Part shown: piece after piece, positions 56,101 through 64,000 of the stretch
Layout of the letters: each line of letters starts with the position of its first letter
Numbering within the stretch: position 1 is the first letter of the stretch
Origin: Pedobacter arcticus A12
GTDB lineage: Bacteria > Bacteroidota > Bacteroidia > Sphingobacteriales > Sphingobacteriaceae
Assembly: GCF_000302595.1 (NCBI RefSeq)
Contig: NZ_JH947126.1
Span: forward strand, 897,223 to 961,222
DNA: 64,000 nt
Reading direction: 5' to 3'
The notes under the pieces: generated by a model
Seen by the model: only the letters and a program-made list of their open reading frames with translations
What the model was told of the DNA's origin: nothing
Databases searched by the model: none
Made by a program: the position numbers and the translations under genes

Positions 56101-56559
56101 TTTCGCTTTAACGGAATAGCTATTGTCTTCAAAAATCAGCTCAAAATAAATGGATAAATCTTCTTCGTTTTCCAATCCGTAAGCTGAAGCTTCTGCTTTA
56201 AAAATTTGGTTGCGCTGTTTTTTATAAAAGAAAACTCGGTACTCTGGTTTATTGCAGATGGTTAAAATTGCCTTTGCTTGGTAATCACACAAAAACTGAT
56301 CGGAATGATTAAAACCGCAATCACAGCTTAATAACAATTGCTTCTCACCTTTTACCAAGGTTACAATCGGACTTGCTTTTTTACCATCCCCTATCTCGAA
56401 CGAAGCTTGATTTATTTGGATATTTAAGGGATGAACTTTTAAATTGGAGGCTATTATTTCAGATTTTAAATACTTTAAAACCTGTTGCTCAGAGAAATCC
56501 TCAAAACTAAAATCTTCGAATACGAAACGGTGGGTTTGAGGATGGGATTCTTTGGGCAT
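53188..56559 (-). CDS. SNF2-family DEAD/DEAH helicase with a SWIM-like zinc region
   Basis: 1123 aa. Near the N-terminus a SWIM-like zinc motif ([19 protein letters not shown]; about 72-95), then a long bacterial SNF2-associated region (about 150-640), and the motor: Walker [33 protein letters not shown], and the C-terminal helicase part [19 protein letters not shown] and [20 protein letters not shown]. It should be a DNA-dependent ATPase that remodels protein-DNA complexes. Complete and stand-alone. Confidence 0.93.
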   Translation of the reverse strand: [1123 protein letters not shown]

Positions 56560-56609
56560 TAATTGTTTTTTTCTTTCGGGGCAATTTAGTAAAATCTTCC
56601 TTTGTTACC

Positions 56610-57650
56610 GCGTCATGGCGAAGCGAAGCGCCGGAATGCGTAAGGGTGCTGTGGCAATCCCCGCGTTTTTTTATGCACTAACTTATGTCCAAGCATGGTC
56701 TTTCGCAGAAGACCCCTGCGTTTGTTTTTAATTTATTCTTTTAAGAAATTTCTTATTAACTATCATAATCTCCCCGGCTCATTGCCGCCGGAAAGCTAGT
56801 GACTTTTTTTTCCGCAAAAAAAGTAACCAAAAAAACTCTCGCCTGCGCCCTTTGCTACAAAGGAAGTGCTTTTAGTTCTTCATCAATATCGCAAAGACCA
56901 AGGGCGAACTTATCGGTTATGAAAGGGTTGTGCTTTTAAGAGCTCGTTATTTTAAAATCTTCGAGTCCAAGCAGGGTTTCTCTTTTCGAGAACCCTGCGT
57001 TTGCTTTTACTGCGTCATTGCGAAGCAAAGCTGTCGGCTGTGTATGGGCGCTGTGGCAATCCCCGCGTTTTTTTTGCACTAACTTTTGTCTTTTTTTAAT
57101 TAAAGTAGAATTTTGTTTTGAAATCTCCCCGGCTCATTGCCGCCGGAAAGGCTAGTAACTTTTTTTTCCGCAAAAAAGTAACCAAAAAAACTCTCGCCTG
57201 CGCCCTTTGCTACAAAGGAAGTGCTTTTAGTTCTTCATCAATATCGCAAAGACCAAGGGCGAACTTATCGGTTATGAAAGGGTTGTGCTTTTAAGAGCTC
57301 GTTATTTTAAAATCTTCGAGTCCAAGCAGGGTTTCTCTTTTCGAGAACCCTGCGTTTGCTTTTACTGCGTCATTGCGAAGCAAAGCTGTCGGCTGTGTAT
57401 GGGCGCTGTGGCAATCCCCGCGTTTTTTTTGCACTAACTTTTGTCTTTTTTTAATTAAAGTAGAATTTTGTTTTGAAATCTCCCCGGCTCATTGCCGCCG
57501 GAAAGGCTAGTAACTTTTTTTTCCGCAAAAAAGTAACCAAAAAAACTCTCGCCTGCGCCCTTTGCTACAAAGGAAGTGCTTTTAGTTCTTCATCAATACC
57601 GCAAAGACCAAGGGCGAACTTATCGGTTATGAATGGTAGTGCTTTTATTC
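56610..57650. repeat. 355-bp tandem repeat array
   Basis: Units start at 56767, 57122 and 57477 (two full copies of exactly 355 bp, third copy truncated near 57640), preceded by a diverged partial unit (about 56610-56766). Each contains inverted segments (CCGGCTCATTGCCGCCGG; GGGTTTCTC ... GAGAACCC; TCATTGCGAAGCAAAG) and no gene. Copies 1-3 are nearly identical, so the duplication is recent. The remaining bases up to 58044 are non-coding. Confidence 0.9.
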
Positions 57651-57946
57651 TAAACTATTTTTCAAAATTATTCTTGTATTGGATTAGCAGAGCCACTATG
57701 AAATCCGGCATCTGAATATTTGGATTGGAGCCGAATAAATCTTTTGTAGTTCCTTTGTTAAACCACAGGCGTCAGCAATCCGCAGAAATGGTGTAGAAAA
57801 TTTGTTAAACCACTGCCGTTCCCACGACTTGGATTGCGCTCAAAGATTTATTGAGGTGGAATGAACAAAGATTCTGAAGCCTTGATTTTATTCAATTAAT
57901 TTATTGTTTTTATAGGCTTTCATGTGTTCGCTCCGCTCGGGTTTTG

Positions 57947-57974
57947 GTTCTTTTTTCATCAAGGAAAAAAGAAC
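57947..57974. terminator. Hairpin in the tail of the RF3 gene region
   Basis: GTTCTTTTTT (57947-57956), 8 nt, AAAAAAGAAC (57965-57974): a perfect 10-bp stem with T-run, about 140 bp past the RF3 stop. It may end that transcript or belong to the dispersed repeats around it. Confidence 0.45.
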
Positions 57975-58044
57975 TTGAGCTTGTCCCGCTCAAGAGGGAC
58001 GGAAAGCATGTGTGGAAGCCTAAACGCAGTATATCCACCCAGCG

Positions 58045-58104
58045 AAACAAACAAACAAACAAACAAACAAACAAACAAACAAACAAACAAACAAACAAAC
58101 AAAC
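58045..58104. repeat. Tetranucleotide microsatellite, (AAAC)15
   Basis: Fifteen perfect copies of AAAC (GTTT on the minus strand), ending 6 bp before the RF3 stop codon region at 58111. Perfect long tetranucleotide runs vary in length by slipped-strand mispairing. Confidence 0.97.
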
Positions 58105-58110
58105 CAAATC

Positions 58111-59712
58111 TTACTTCTTATCCATCAAACTCCATTCAGAAGTATCATGGAAACTAACTTCAGGATACTGCTTGGTAGCATACTCAATATCCCAAGCAGA
58201 ACCTGCTAAAAACACCGGTTTACTTTCTTTATCGTAAGCTATTTTTGAACTATGTCTTAAAATAAATTTCTTCAATTCCTCTTCAGAAGTCGCGGAAACC
58301 CATTTTGCCTTCGTGATGTTCATGTGGCGGAAAGTACAGGCAGCGCCATATTCGTTCAATAATCTGAACTGAATAACCTCAAACTGCAACTCTCCGACTG
58401 TACCAACAATCTTGCGGTTTCCCGGATTTTGGATAAACAGCTGCGCAACACCTTCATCACTCAACTGGTGAATTCCTTTTTCCAGTTGTTTGGTTTTAAA
58501 AGGATCATTATTTTCTAATTCTCTGAAAATTTCTGGCGAAAAACTCGGAATACCCACAAACTGCAAGCTTTCTCCCTCTGTTAAAGTATCGCCAATTTTA
58601 AAGTTTCCAGAATCATATAAACCAATTACATCACCCGGGTAAGCTTCTTCAACTAAACTTTTACTGTCAGCCATAAAACTGGTTGGCGAAGCAAATTTTA
58701 GCTTTTTGTTCAATCTGTTATGATGATAAAAAGTGTTTCGTTTGAACGTTCCAGAGCAAATCCGGCAAAAAGCAATTCTATCACGATGGTTTGGGTCTAA
58801 ATTGGCGTGAATTTTAAACACAAATCCGGTAAACTTAGGTTCAGAACTTTCTACTTTTCTGGTGTCTGTTTCGCGACCTTGAGGAGTTGGCGCAATTTCA
58901 ATAAAGGTTTCCAACAATTCCTGAACACCAAAATTATTAATGGCACTTCCAAAAAATACCGGAGCTAAATAACCTGCTAAGTATAAACTTCTGTCAAACG
59001 GTTCTGCAACGGTTTCAATCAACTCCACATCATCTCTCAATTTAGCAGCAAGTCTATCACCCACCAATTGATCAACCTGCGGATCTGCTAAATCTGCAAT
59101 GCTGATTTGGTCTTTTTCTATCGATTTTTTGTTGGCACCGAAAAGATTTAAAATTTTGTTGTTTAACTGATAAACACCTTTGAATGAATGTCCGATACCG
59201 ATTGGCCAACTTAACGGGCGGGTAGAAATATTGAGTTCTTTTTCTAATTCTTCCAACAGATCGAAAGGGTCTTTACCTTCACGGTCCATTTTATTGATGA
59301 AAATAATAACCGGCGTATGGCGCATTCTACAAACCTGCATCAGTTTTTTAGTTTGTTCCTCTACCCCTTTTACGCAATCCACCACTAAAATAACCGAATC
59401 GACAGCCGTTAATGTACGGTAAGTATCTTCCGCGAAATCCTTGTGACCCGGCGTATCCAAAATATTGATTTTGGCATTTTTATATTCGAAACCCATTACA
59501 GAAGTCGCCACGGAAATTCCACGTTGCTTTTCAATCTCCATAAAATCGGAGGTTGCCGTTTTTTCGTCTTTATTTCGCTTAACCGTTCCCGCTTTTTGGA
59601 TAGCACCACCAAACAAAAGCAACTTCTCTGTTAAAGTAGTTTTTCCTGCATCGGGGTGACTAATAATTCCAAAAGTACGTCTCTTGGCTATTTCTGTTTG
59701 TAATGTTGTCAT
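58111..59712 (-). CDS. prfC: Peptide chain release factor 3
   Basis: 533 aa. A translational GTPase with G1 [15 protein letters not shown], the switch region [19 protein letters not shown]3 DTPGHKDF and G4 [11 protein letters not shown]; the C-terminal RF3 domain includes [14 protein letters not shown]. It recycles RF1 and RF2 from the ribosome after peptide release. Full length. The microsatellite (AAAC)15 lies immediately behind its stop codon. Confidence 0.96.
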   Translation of the reverse strand: MTTLQTEIAKRRTFGIISHPDAGKTTLTEKLLLFGGAIQKAGTVKRNKDEKTATSDFMEIEKQRGISVATSVMGFEYKNAKINILDTPGHKDFAEDTYRTLTAVDSVILVVDCVKGVEEQTKKLMQVCRMRHTPVIIFINKMDREGKDPFDLLEELEKELNISTRPLSWPIGIGHSFKGVYQLNNKILNLFGANKKSIEKDQISIADLADPQVDQLVGDRLAAKLRDDVELIETVAEPFDRSLYLAGYLAPVFFGSAINNFGVQELLETFIEIAPTPQGRETDTRKVESSEPKFTGFVFKIHANLDPNHRDRIAFCRICSGTFKRNTFYHHNRLNKKLKFASPTSFMADSKSLVEEAYPGDVIGLYDSGNFKIGDTLTEGESLQFVGIPSFSPEIFRELENNDPFKTKQLEKGIHQLSDEGVAQLFIQNPGNRKIVGTVGELQFEVIQFRLLNEYGAACTFRHMNITKAKWVSATSEEELKKFILRHSSKIAYDKESKPVFLAGSAWDIEYATKQYPEVSFHDTSEWSLMDKK

Positions 59713-60031
59713 AATTTGAAGAGCCGTTTTTGTTTCTTGCTTAATGAAATGTAACGGTTTTTAATTTTAAACGGTTTGTTTAAAATTTGCGCAAATATAA
59801 GAGAAAAAATTGGAGGGATGAGATTTGGATTTCTGGGGCAGTTACTAATTTATTCTAAAGTATTTTTTCGGAAACTAAAAGAAAAACGAGCGTTTCATAA
59901 CGTAAAAATTAAATATATTGCAAAATAATTGATTTAGAATCTCCTTAAATTTGAATTACTTTCAAAAGATTTTGCTGATATGATTTTCTAAGTTAAGTTT
60001 TCTCTAACCTTTATTAATAATTAAAATTCTA
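59713..60031. other. Intergenic region between RF3 and SIR2 genes
   Basis: 319 AT-rich bases that must hold both divergent promoters. I see no gene, no clear promoter consensus and no direct repeat that would mark an insertion. Confidence 0.5.
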
Positions 60032-61654
60032 ATGACAGAAATTGTAAAGTCTACAAAACAAGAATTCAAGAGAAAACTTAGAGATATTTTAGTTGATTCA
60101 CAACGACCTCCATTTTTATTTGTTGGATCAGGTATATCAATTAGATATTATTCAATCCCAACATGGATGGACTTACTGGAGGCATTTGTTGAAGATAACC
60201 GGGAATGTTTTGATTATAAGTTTGGTTATTATTCATCAAAGTGTTCTAATGACCCGCTACGAATTGCGTCGAAGTTAGCAGAAGAGTTTCATGAATATTG
60301 GTGGAAATCAGAAAAATACAATCTTAGTCGCGAAAAGCATCAGCAAATTGCTGGACAAGATACTGAAATAGCTTTTAAAATTGAGCTATCAAATTTTGTC
60401 GAAAGGTCGATAAAACATAGTGAAGAATTGCTAAGTGAAATTGATATTCTCTCGTCAGCGGTTATCAGTGGTATTTTGACAACAAATTGGGATGATTTCA
60501 TGCAAAACACCTTTACGGATTTTCAAGTTGAAATCGGGCAAAAGGAAGCTATTTTTGCTGACCAAAGAGCAATTGGCGAACTTTATAAAATCCACGGATG
60601 TACATCAAAGCCAGAATCGCTTGTTGTAACAACTGCAGATTACCATAAGTTTATTGCAAGCAATCACTATCTCAACGCAAAGCTTTTGACCCTCTTTGCA
60701 GAATACCCAATTATGTTTGTAGGTTATTCCCTCTCGGACCATAATATAGAGTTGATTATAAAAAATTTGATTTCGTGTTTGGATAAGGATTTATTTCATG
60801 TTGAGAAACTAAAAAACAGATTGTTCTTTGTTGAATGGCAAACAAAACCATGTGAACCATCATTAGAACACTCTACCTATACAATGGCTTCAATCACAAT
60901 TCCTTTAATAAAAATTAAGGTTCATGATTATATAGATGTTTGGGAAGTTTTATCCCAGCTACCTAGAACACTTTCCGTAAAGACACTACGTCAATTACAA
61001 AGCATGGTTTTCGATTTTGTAACAACTTCAAAACCTATGGGAAAAGTTTTTGTCAACGGAATTGACGAATTAGATAAAATCGAGAATTTAGAAGTTGTTG
61101 TTGGGTTTGGTAATATTTCGAAACTCGAAGATAAGGGAATTATTGGTTTAAAAACTGGTGATTTGATGGAAGATATTCTATTCGACCAAATTTCTTCACA
61201 CAATTATTCGGAAATTGTTGAAAAATTATTACCATCGGTAGTGCATCAAAACACCTTCGTACCGTTTTTTAAATATCAGCGTGGATATAAGAACTTAAAT
61301 AAAGACAATTCTTTAAAACAACATGCTGGTACAAATTTCACATTATCTAGGTCCGCCTCGATATCGATGGATGATTATCGAGTAGATTCGATGAAAACAA
61401 AAACTATGAAGCTAGTGAGAAAATATAATACTTTATCCGATCTTATTGATGACTGCTCTGAAATACACGCGATACAACGTATACCGTATTTGAGTCAAGA
61501 AAAAATCGATACAAATGTCTTACTAACTTTTTTGAAAAAAAACTGGGAGGAGCTCGGAAAAAAAGAGCACCCATATTCAACACATATTAGAAAGTGCATT
61601 TGCATACTTGATTTTTTAACTTATGCTTATCAAGAAGATAAAAATAACAACTAA
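60032..61654 (+). CDS. Stand-alone SIR2-domain protein, putative antiphage NADase
   Basis: 540 aa. The SIR2-like NAD-binding domain (about 25-260) shows FLFVGSGISIRYYS, GILTTNWDDFMQNTF with the Asn-Asp pair, YKIHGCTS with the catalytic His and IMFVGYSLSDHNIEL. The remaining 280 residues form an unrecognised C-terminal domain, presumably the phage sensor or oligomerisation part. Known SIR2 defence proteins deplete NAD+ on infection. It is too short for DSR1/DSR2 and lacks an obvious SLOG domain as in ThsA, and no Argonaute or HerA partner is adjacent. It interrupts housekeeping genes and is probably a single-gene defence insertion. Confidence 0.82.
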   Translation: MTEIVKSTKQEFKRKLRDILVDSQRPPFLFVGSGISIRYYSIPTWMDLLEAFVEDNRECFDYKFGYYSSKCSNDPLRIASKLAEEFHEYWWKSEKYNLSREKHQQIAGQDTEIAFKIELSNFVERSIKHSEELLSEIDILSSAVISGILTTNWDDFMQNTFTDFQVEIGQKEAIFADQRAIGELYKIHGCTSKPESLVVTTADYHKFIASNHYLNAKLLTLFAEYPIMFVGYSLSDHNIELIIKNLISCLDKDLFHVEKLKNRLFFVEWQTKPCEPSLEHSTYTMASITIPLIKIKVHDYIDVWEVLSQLPRTLSVKTLRQLQSMVFDFVTTSKPMGKVFVNGIDELDKIENLEVVVGFGNISKLEDKGIIGLKTGDLMEDILFDQISSHNYSEIVEKLLPSVVHQNTFVPFFKYQRGYKNLNKDNSLKQHAGTNFTLSRSASISMDDYRVDSMKTKTMKLVRKYNTLSDLIDDCSEIHAIQRIPYLSQEKIDTNVLLTFLKKNWEELGKKEHPYSTHIRKCICILDFLTYAYQEDKNNN

Positions 61655-61899
61655 AAATATTTCTCAAACTGGTTTAAGTGTTCGCTTTGTCAGCGACCTC
61701 TTAAATCCAAATATTTAGTAGAGGACTGTGTCAGGTATAAAAAATAGACTTTTCAAATCATCGATAGAACAATATTATCAGTCTAGAAATTTGCTTTGGA
61801 AAACCGGACATAGTCCTCTCCATCCTAAAAGCATTTCAGCGACCCTGAAGAAGGAACATTGAAATGAGCATCATGAAATTAAAAATCAATTAAACAACA

Positions 61900-62385
61900 A
61901 TGCTCAAAAAAATCGGTTTTGGTGGCGGTTGTCATTGGTGTACAGAAGCCTATTTTCAATCTTTAAAAGGCGTAGAAAGAGTAGAACAAGGTTGGATAAA
62001 TTCTATCCCTCCAAATAATGCTTTTTCGGAAGCTGTAATTGTACACTTCGACACAGAAATTATTCCGCTCAAAGTTTTAATCGGCATCCATTTACACACC
62101 CACGCATCCACAAAAAACCATAGCTTTCGGGAGAAATATCGTTCTGCAGTTTATGTTTTCGATGGAGAAATTGAAGAAGCGCAAAAACTCAGCGAAACTT
62201 ATCAAACAGATTTTAACGAACCCATTATTACGAAATCCCTTGTGTTCGGTCAGTTTAAATTAAATTCAGAAGAACACTTAAATTATTACAACAAACACAA
62301 AGAAGGTGTGTTTTGCGAGCGGTATATCTCGCCAAAACTAAAGCTCATCGAAAAAGAATACAGCGCATACTTGAAACAAGGTTGA
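61900..62385 (+). CDS. msrA: Peptide methionine (S)-S-oxide reductase
   Basis: 161 aa. The active-site segment GFGGGCHWCTEAYFQSLKGV has the catalytic Cys (C11) and Glu (E16); the usual Phe after the Cys is His here and a second Cys follows (C14). RSAVYVFDGE (YRSAVYV) and HLNYYNKHK complete the family pattern. It repairs oxidised methionine. Single gene, 245 bp after the SIR2 gene. Confidence 0.9.
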   Translation: MLKKIGFGGGCHWCTEAYFQSLKGVERVEQGWINSIPPNNAFSEAVIVHFDTEIIPLKVLIGIHLHTHASTKNHSFREKYRSAVYVFDGEIEEAQKLSETYQTDFNEPIITKSLVFGQFKLNSEEHLNYYNKHKEGVFCERYISPKLKLIEKEYSAYLKQG

Positions 62386-62399
62386 GCAAATAGATATTT

Positions 62400-62600
62400 A
62401 AGTCCAAGCAGGGTTTCTCCAATGTCGTTAAGTTAAGGGAAAATTCGTCACGTTGAGGTAACGAAACGTCTCATTTGCAAGGTCTGCACATAGCGTTTGC
62501 TACCTATTTGTGAGATGTTTCACTGTCGTTCAACATGACGGTGTCGCTTAAATAACGAGATTTAGGGTTTCTGCTTTTGAGAACCCTGCGTTTGTTATTT
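62400..62600. repeat. Dispersed REP-like repeats, one nested in another
   Basis: GTCCAAGCAGGGTTTCTC ... GAGAACCCTGCGTTTG is the same unit as inside the 355-bp array, but here it is split by a different inverted repeat with arms at 62446-62473 and 62511-62540 (GTTGA ... CGTCTCA against TGAGATG ... CAACATGACG). Such elements are common between genes of this group; no gene is present from 62386 to 62639. Confidence 0.75.
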
Positions 62601-62639
62601 ACGGGCAAATCTTAAATCATCAAAATCAATTCTTCTCCC

Positions 62640-64000
62640 CTACTTATTATTCAGCTTATTAAACTCTTTAAACAGTTCCAACAAGTTCATCACAGATTTA
62701 ACTAAATCATTGGTTTCCAACAATAAAGAAAAATAAAGTTTACTGTTTTTTGGGCTAGTTTCCGTGGTTCTAATTCTTTTGATCTGTTTGGTTATCAGTT
62801 CAGAAACGGTATCTAAAACCACATCCTTTTCGCTCAAAATATGGTCTATCTTATAAAAAGCTTCCGTTTTAAAACTATCCTCTAACAATTGTAATAACTG
62901 TTGCAATTGCGTATCAATTGTTTTAAGATCAGTGACCTGATTTAGCTTAAGTTGCTTGTGGTTGTTATGAACGTGAGCGTAGCTGTTTGCCGTCATAAAG
63001 TCGATAGACTGAACCATGTCTTGCAGGTAACCCAAAATAAGGATGTAAAATTTACTGGCTTCCACAGAGTTATCGTCCAAGTTTTTAACAAAGTAAAAAA
63101 CATTGCTCTTTAATTCATCTATCTCTTTCTCTAGCTTTTTCTGGTCTTTTTTGTTCTTTTTTAACTTGGCTAAATCATGCTGACTTAGATTATCGATAAG
63201 ATCTGTATATAAAGCACTAATTTTAAAGAACACTTTTGCAATTTGAGCAGAACTTTCTTTGATCATCTCGTTTACCGTTCCTACGTCTTCCCTACGCAAA
63301 CTCTTGATTTCTGTTTCAACTTGGACTTTTTGTTTGTGCTTTCTAGCACTTTTATAAAGCATAATCCCAAGCATTGATAGCAAACCAACAAAAGCGAAAA
63401 CCTCTCCAATTTTCAAGATATAAGCAACAACAAGCGCCATAATAAAAGCGATGATTGCCGTTACAAACCAACCGCCTATTACTTTAAAAACGCCCGCAAT
63501 TCTATAAACTGCACTTTCTCTGTCCCAAGCTCTATCTGCAAATGAAGTTCCCATGGCAACCATAAACGTAACATAGGTTGTAGAAAGAGGCAATTTCATC
63601 GACGTACCAATAGAAATCAAGATACTGGCAACCATCAGGTTTACCGAAGCTCTCACCATATCAAAAGCAGGCTCATCGTCTGACTTTTTAATTGGCTTTT
63701 TCACACTTTCAAACCTTCTATCAATTTTAATCTGTAAGCGCTTTGGCAAAAAGTAATTCATTCCACCGCCAATGTAAACCGCTAAACGGACAATAGCTCT
63801 AGAGACGGTAGTTGGCGTAAATTTTTCAACACCATCTCCTTGCCGAGACAGGTTTACGCCCGTTTCAATTACGCTTCTCGCTTTTTTAGAGGTCCAAAGT
63901 GTAATCACCATAATTACACCGGCCGCTAATAAAAAATAAAATGGGGCAACGATATTATCATTTGCCAACCCACCCATCATAAAATCATCACCAGAAACGC
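62640..64000 (-). CDS. PiT-family inorganic phosphate transporter with PhoU-like C-terminus (partial)
   Basis: Runs off the right edge: the frame continues upstream of the first Met as VSGDDF, so the true start lies beyond 64000. The visible part holds membrane helices (about residues 10-30, 115-135, 165-190, 195-215), the transporter signature SIGTSMKLPLSTTYVTFMVA and then a cytoplasmic helical PhoU-like domain (about 235-446). This fusion is usual in Bacteroidota. It imports phosphate with a cation. The N-terminal signature half cannot be seen. Confidence 0.9.
   Translation of the reverse strand, partial: VSGDDFMMGGLANDNIVAPFYFLLAAGVIMVITLWTSKKARSVIETGVNLSRQGDGVEKFTPTTVSRAIVRLAVYIGGGMNYFLPKRLQIKIDRRFESVKKPIKKSDDEPAFDMVRASVNLMVASILISIGTSMKLPLSTTYVTFMVAMGTSFADRAWDRESAVYRIAGVFKVIGGWFVTAIIAFIMALVVAYILKIGEVFAFVGLLSMLGIMLYKSARKHKQKVQVETEIKSLRREDVGTVNEMIKESSAQIAKVFFKISALYTDLIDNLSQHDLAKLKKNKKDQKKLEKEIDELKSNVFYFVKNLDDNSVEASKFYILILGYLQDMVQSIDFMTANSYAHVHNNHKQLKLNQVTDLKTIDTQLQQLLQLLEDSFKTEAFYKIDHILSEKDVVLDTVSELITKQIKRIRTTETSPKNSKLYFSLLLETNDLVKSVMNLLELFKEFNKLNNK

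Noticed and set aside
56610-58104. CRISPR array
   Set aside because: The 355-bp units and the AAAC run have no repeat-spacer pattern, and no cas gene is present.
57910-58157. Frames that translate the AAAC tract as a Phe-Val-Cys-Leu or Lys-Gln-Thr-Asn repeat protein
   Set aside because: The repeat alone keeps the frames open; the flanking sequence has no coding character.
60032-61654. ThsA (Thoeris) or DSR-type protein
   Set aside because: No SLOG domain or TIR-domain partner gene is seen, and the length is far below DSR1/DSR2.

Overview
The window looks like chromosome of a Sphingobacteriaceae member (Pedobacter-like; phylum Bacteroidota). The evidence is the AT-rich sequence, a SusC/SusD polysaccharide utilization locus (PUL) with a FecR anti-sigma factor, a type IX secretion (T9SS) C-terminal sorting domain, Bacteroidota-type tyrosine recombinases lacking the first catalytic arginine, and mobilization proteins of the BfmA and DUF5712 types. 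There is no rRNA and no CRISPR array; one tRNA gene (Pro, anticodon TGG) is present.

Region 1 (1-17267, all minus strand) is a PUL for a uronic-acid-containing polysaccharide, probably glycosaminoglycan-like. It holds a FecR anti-sigma factor, SusC, SusD, a DUF5017 surface lipoprotein, a GH88 unsaturated glucuronyl hydrolase, a PL8 lyase, an exported polysaccharide pyruvyl transferase-family protein, a giant T9SS-secreted heparinase II/III-like protein, and the N-terminus of a further lyase running off the left edge. Three of the transcription units start behind the same two-box element (11-mer, exactly 15 nt, 10-mer; at 244-279, 6021-6056 and 16030-16065), which looks like an extracytoplasmic-function (ECF) sigma promoter. 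The partner sigma gene is not next to fecR; mobile DNA sits there instead.

Region 2 (about 17.6-20.5 kb) is a decayed integrative element (B): a tyrosine recombinase broken by one frameshift in an A tract, a DUF1016 PD-(D/E)XK nuclease, and a scrap of a STAND/NACHT-like NTPase.

Region 3 (about 20.49-41.57 kb) is an integrative mobilizable element (A) inserted at the 3' end of tRNA-Pro. A 13-bp att repeat plus a near-identical terminator hairpin occurs at both ends (20433-20502 and 41499-41567). From the tRNA inward it has integrase, a Fic protein with a tandem palindromic operator, an excisionase-like protein, a candidate oriT, a BfmA-like protein and a DUF5712 relaxase. The rest is mostly defence or conflict cargo: a Septu-like ATPase/HNH pair, a five-gene metallophosphoesterase/helical protein/two-GTPase/GAP1 operon, and an AbiEi/AbiEii pair. 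Older layers are visible as a serine-recombinase pseudogene, a second relaxase copy fused to an integrase 3' remnant, and a duplicated structured non-coding block behind both relaxases.

Region 4 (41.6-64.0 kb) is mostly housekeeping chromosome: LutA/LldE-like protein, CHAT-TPR protein, PKD protein, aldose 1-epimerase, RNase R, polyprenyl synthase, sterol-desaturase-family protein, a small membrane protein, a SNF2 helicase, RF3, MsrA and a PiT phosphate transporter. Between the SNF2 and RF3 genes lies a 355-bp tandem repeat array and a (AAAC)15 microsatellite. A solitary SIR2-domain protein, probably antiphage, sits between RF3 and MsrA.

The best candidate for a little-studied system is the five-gene GTPase operon at 24602-31430. 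Its families have been predicted by comparative genomics to form conflict systems, but I know of no mechanism for this exact combination with a metallophosphoesterase effector.
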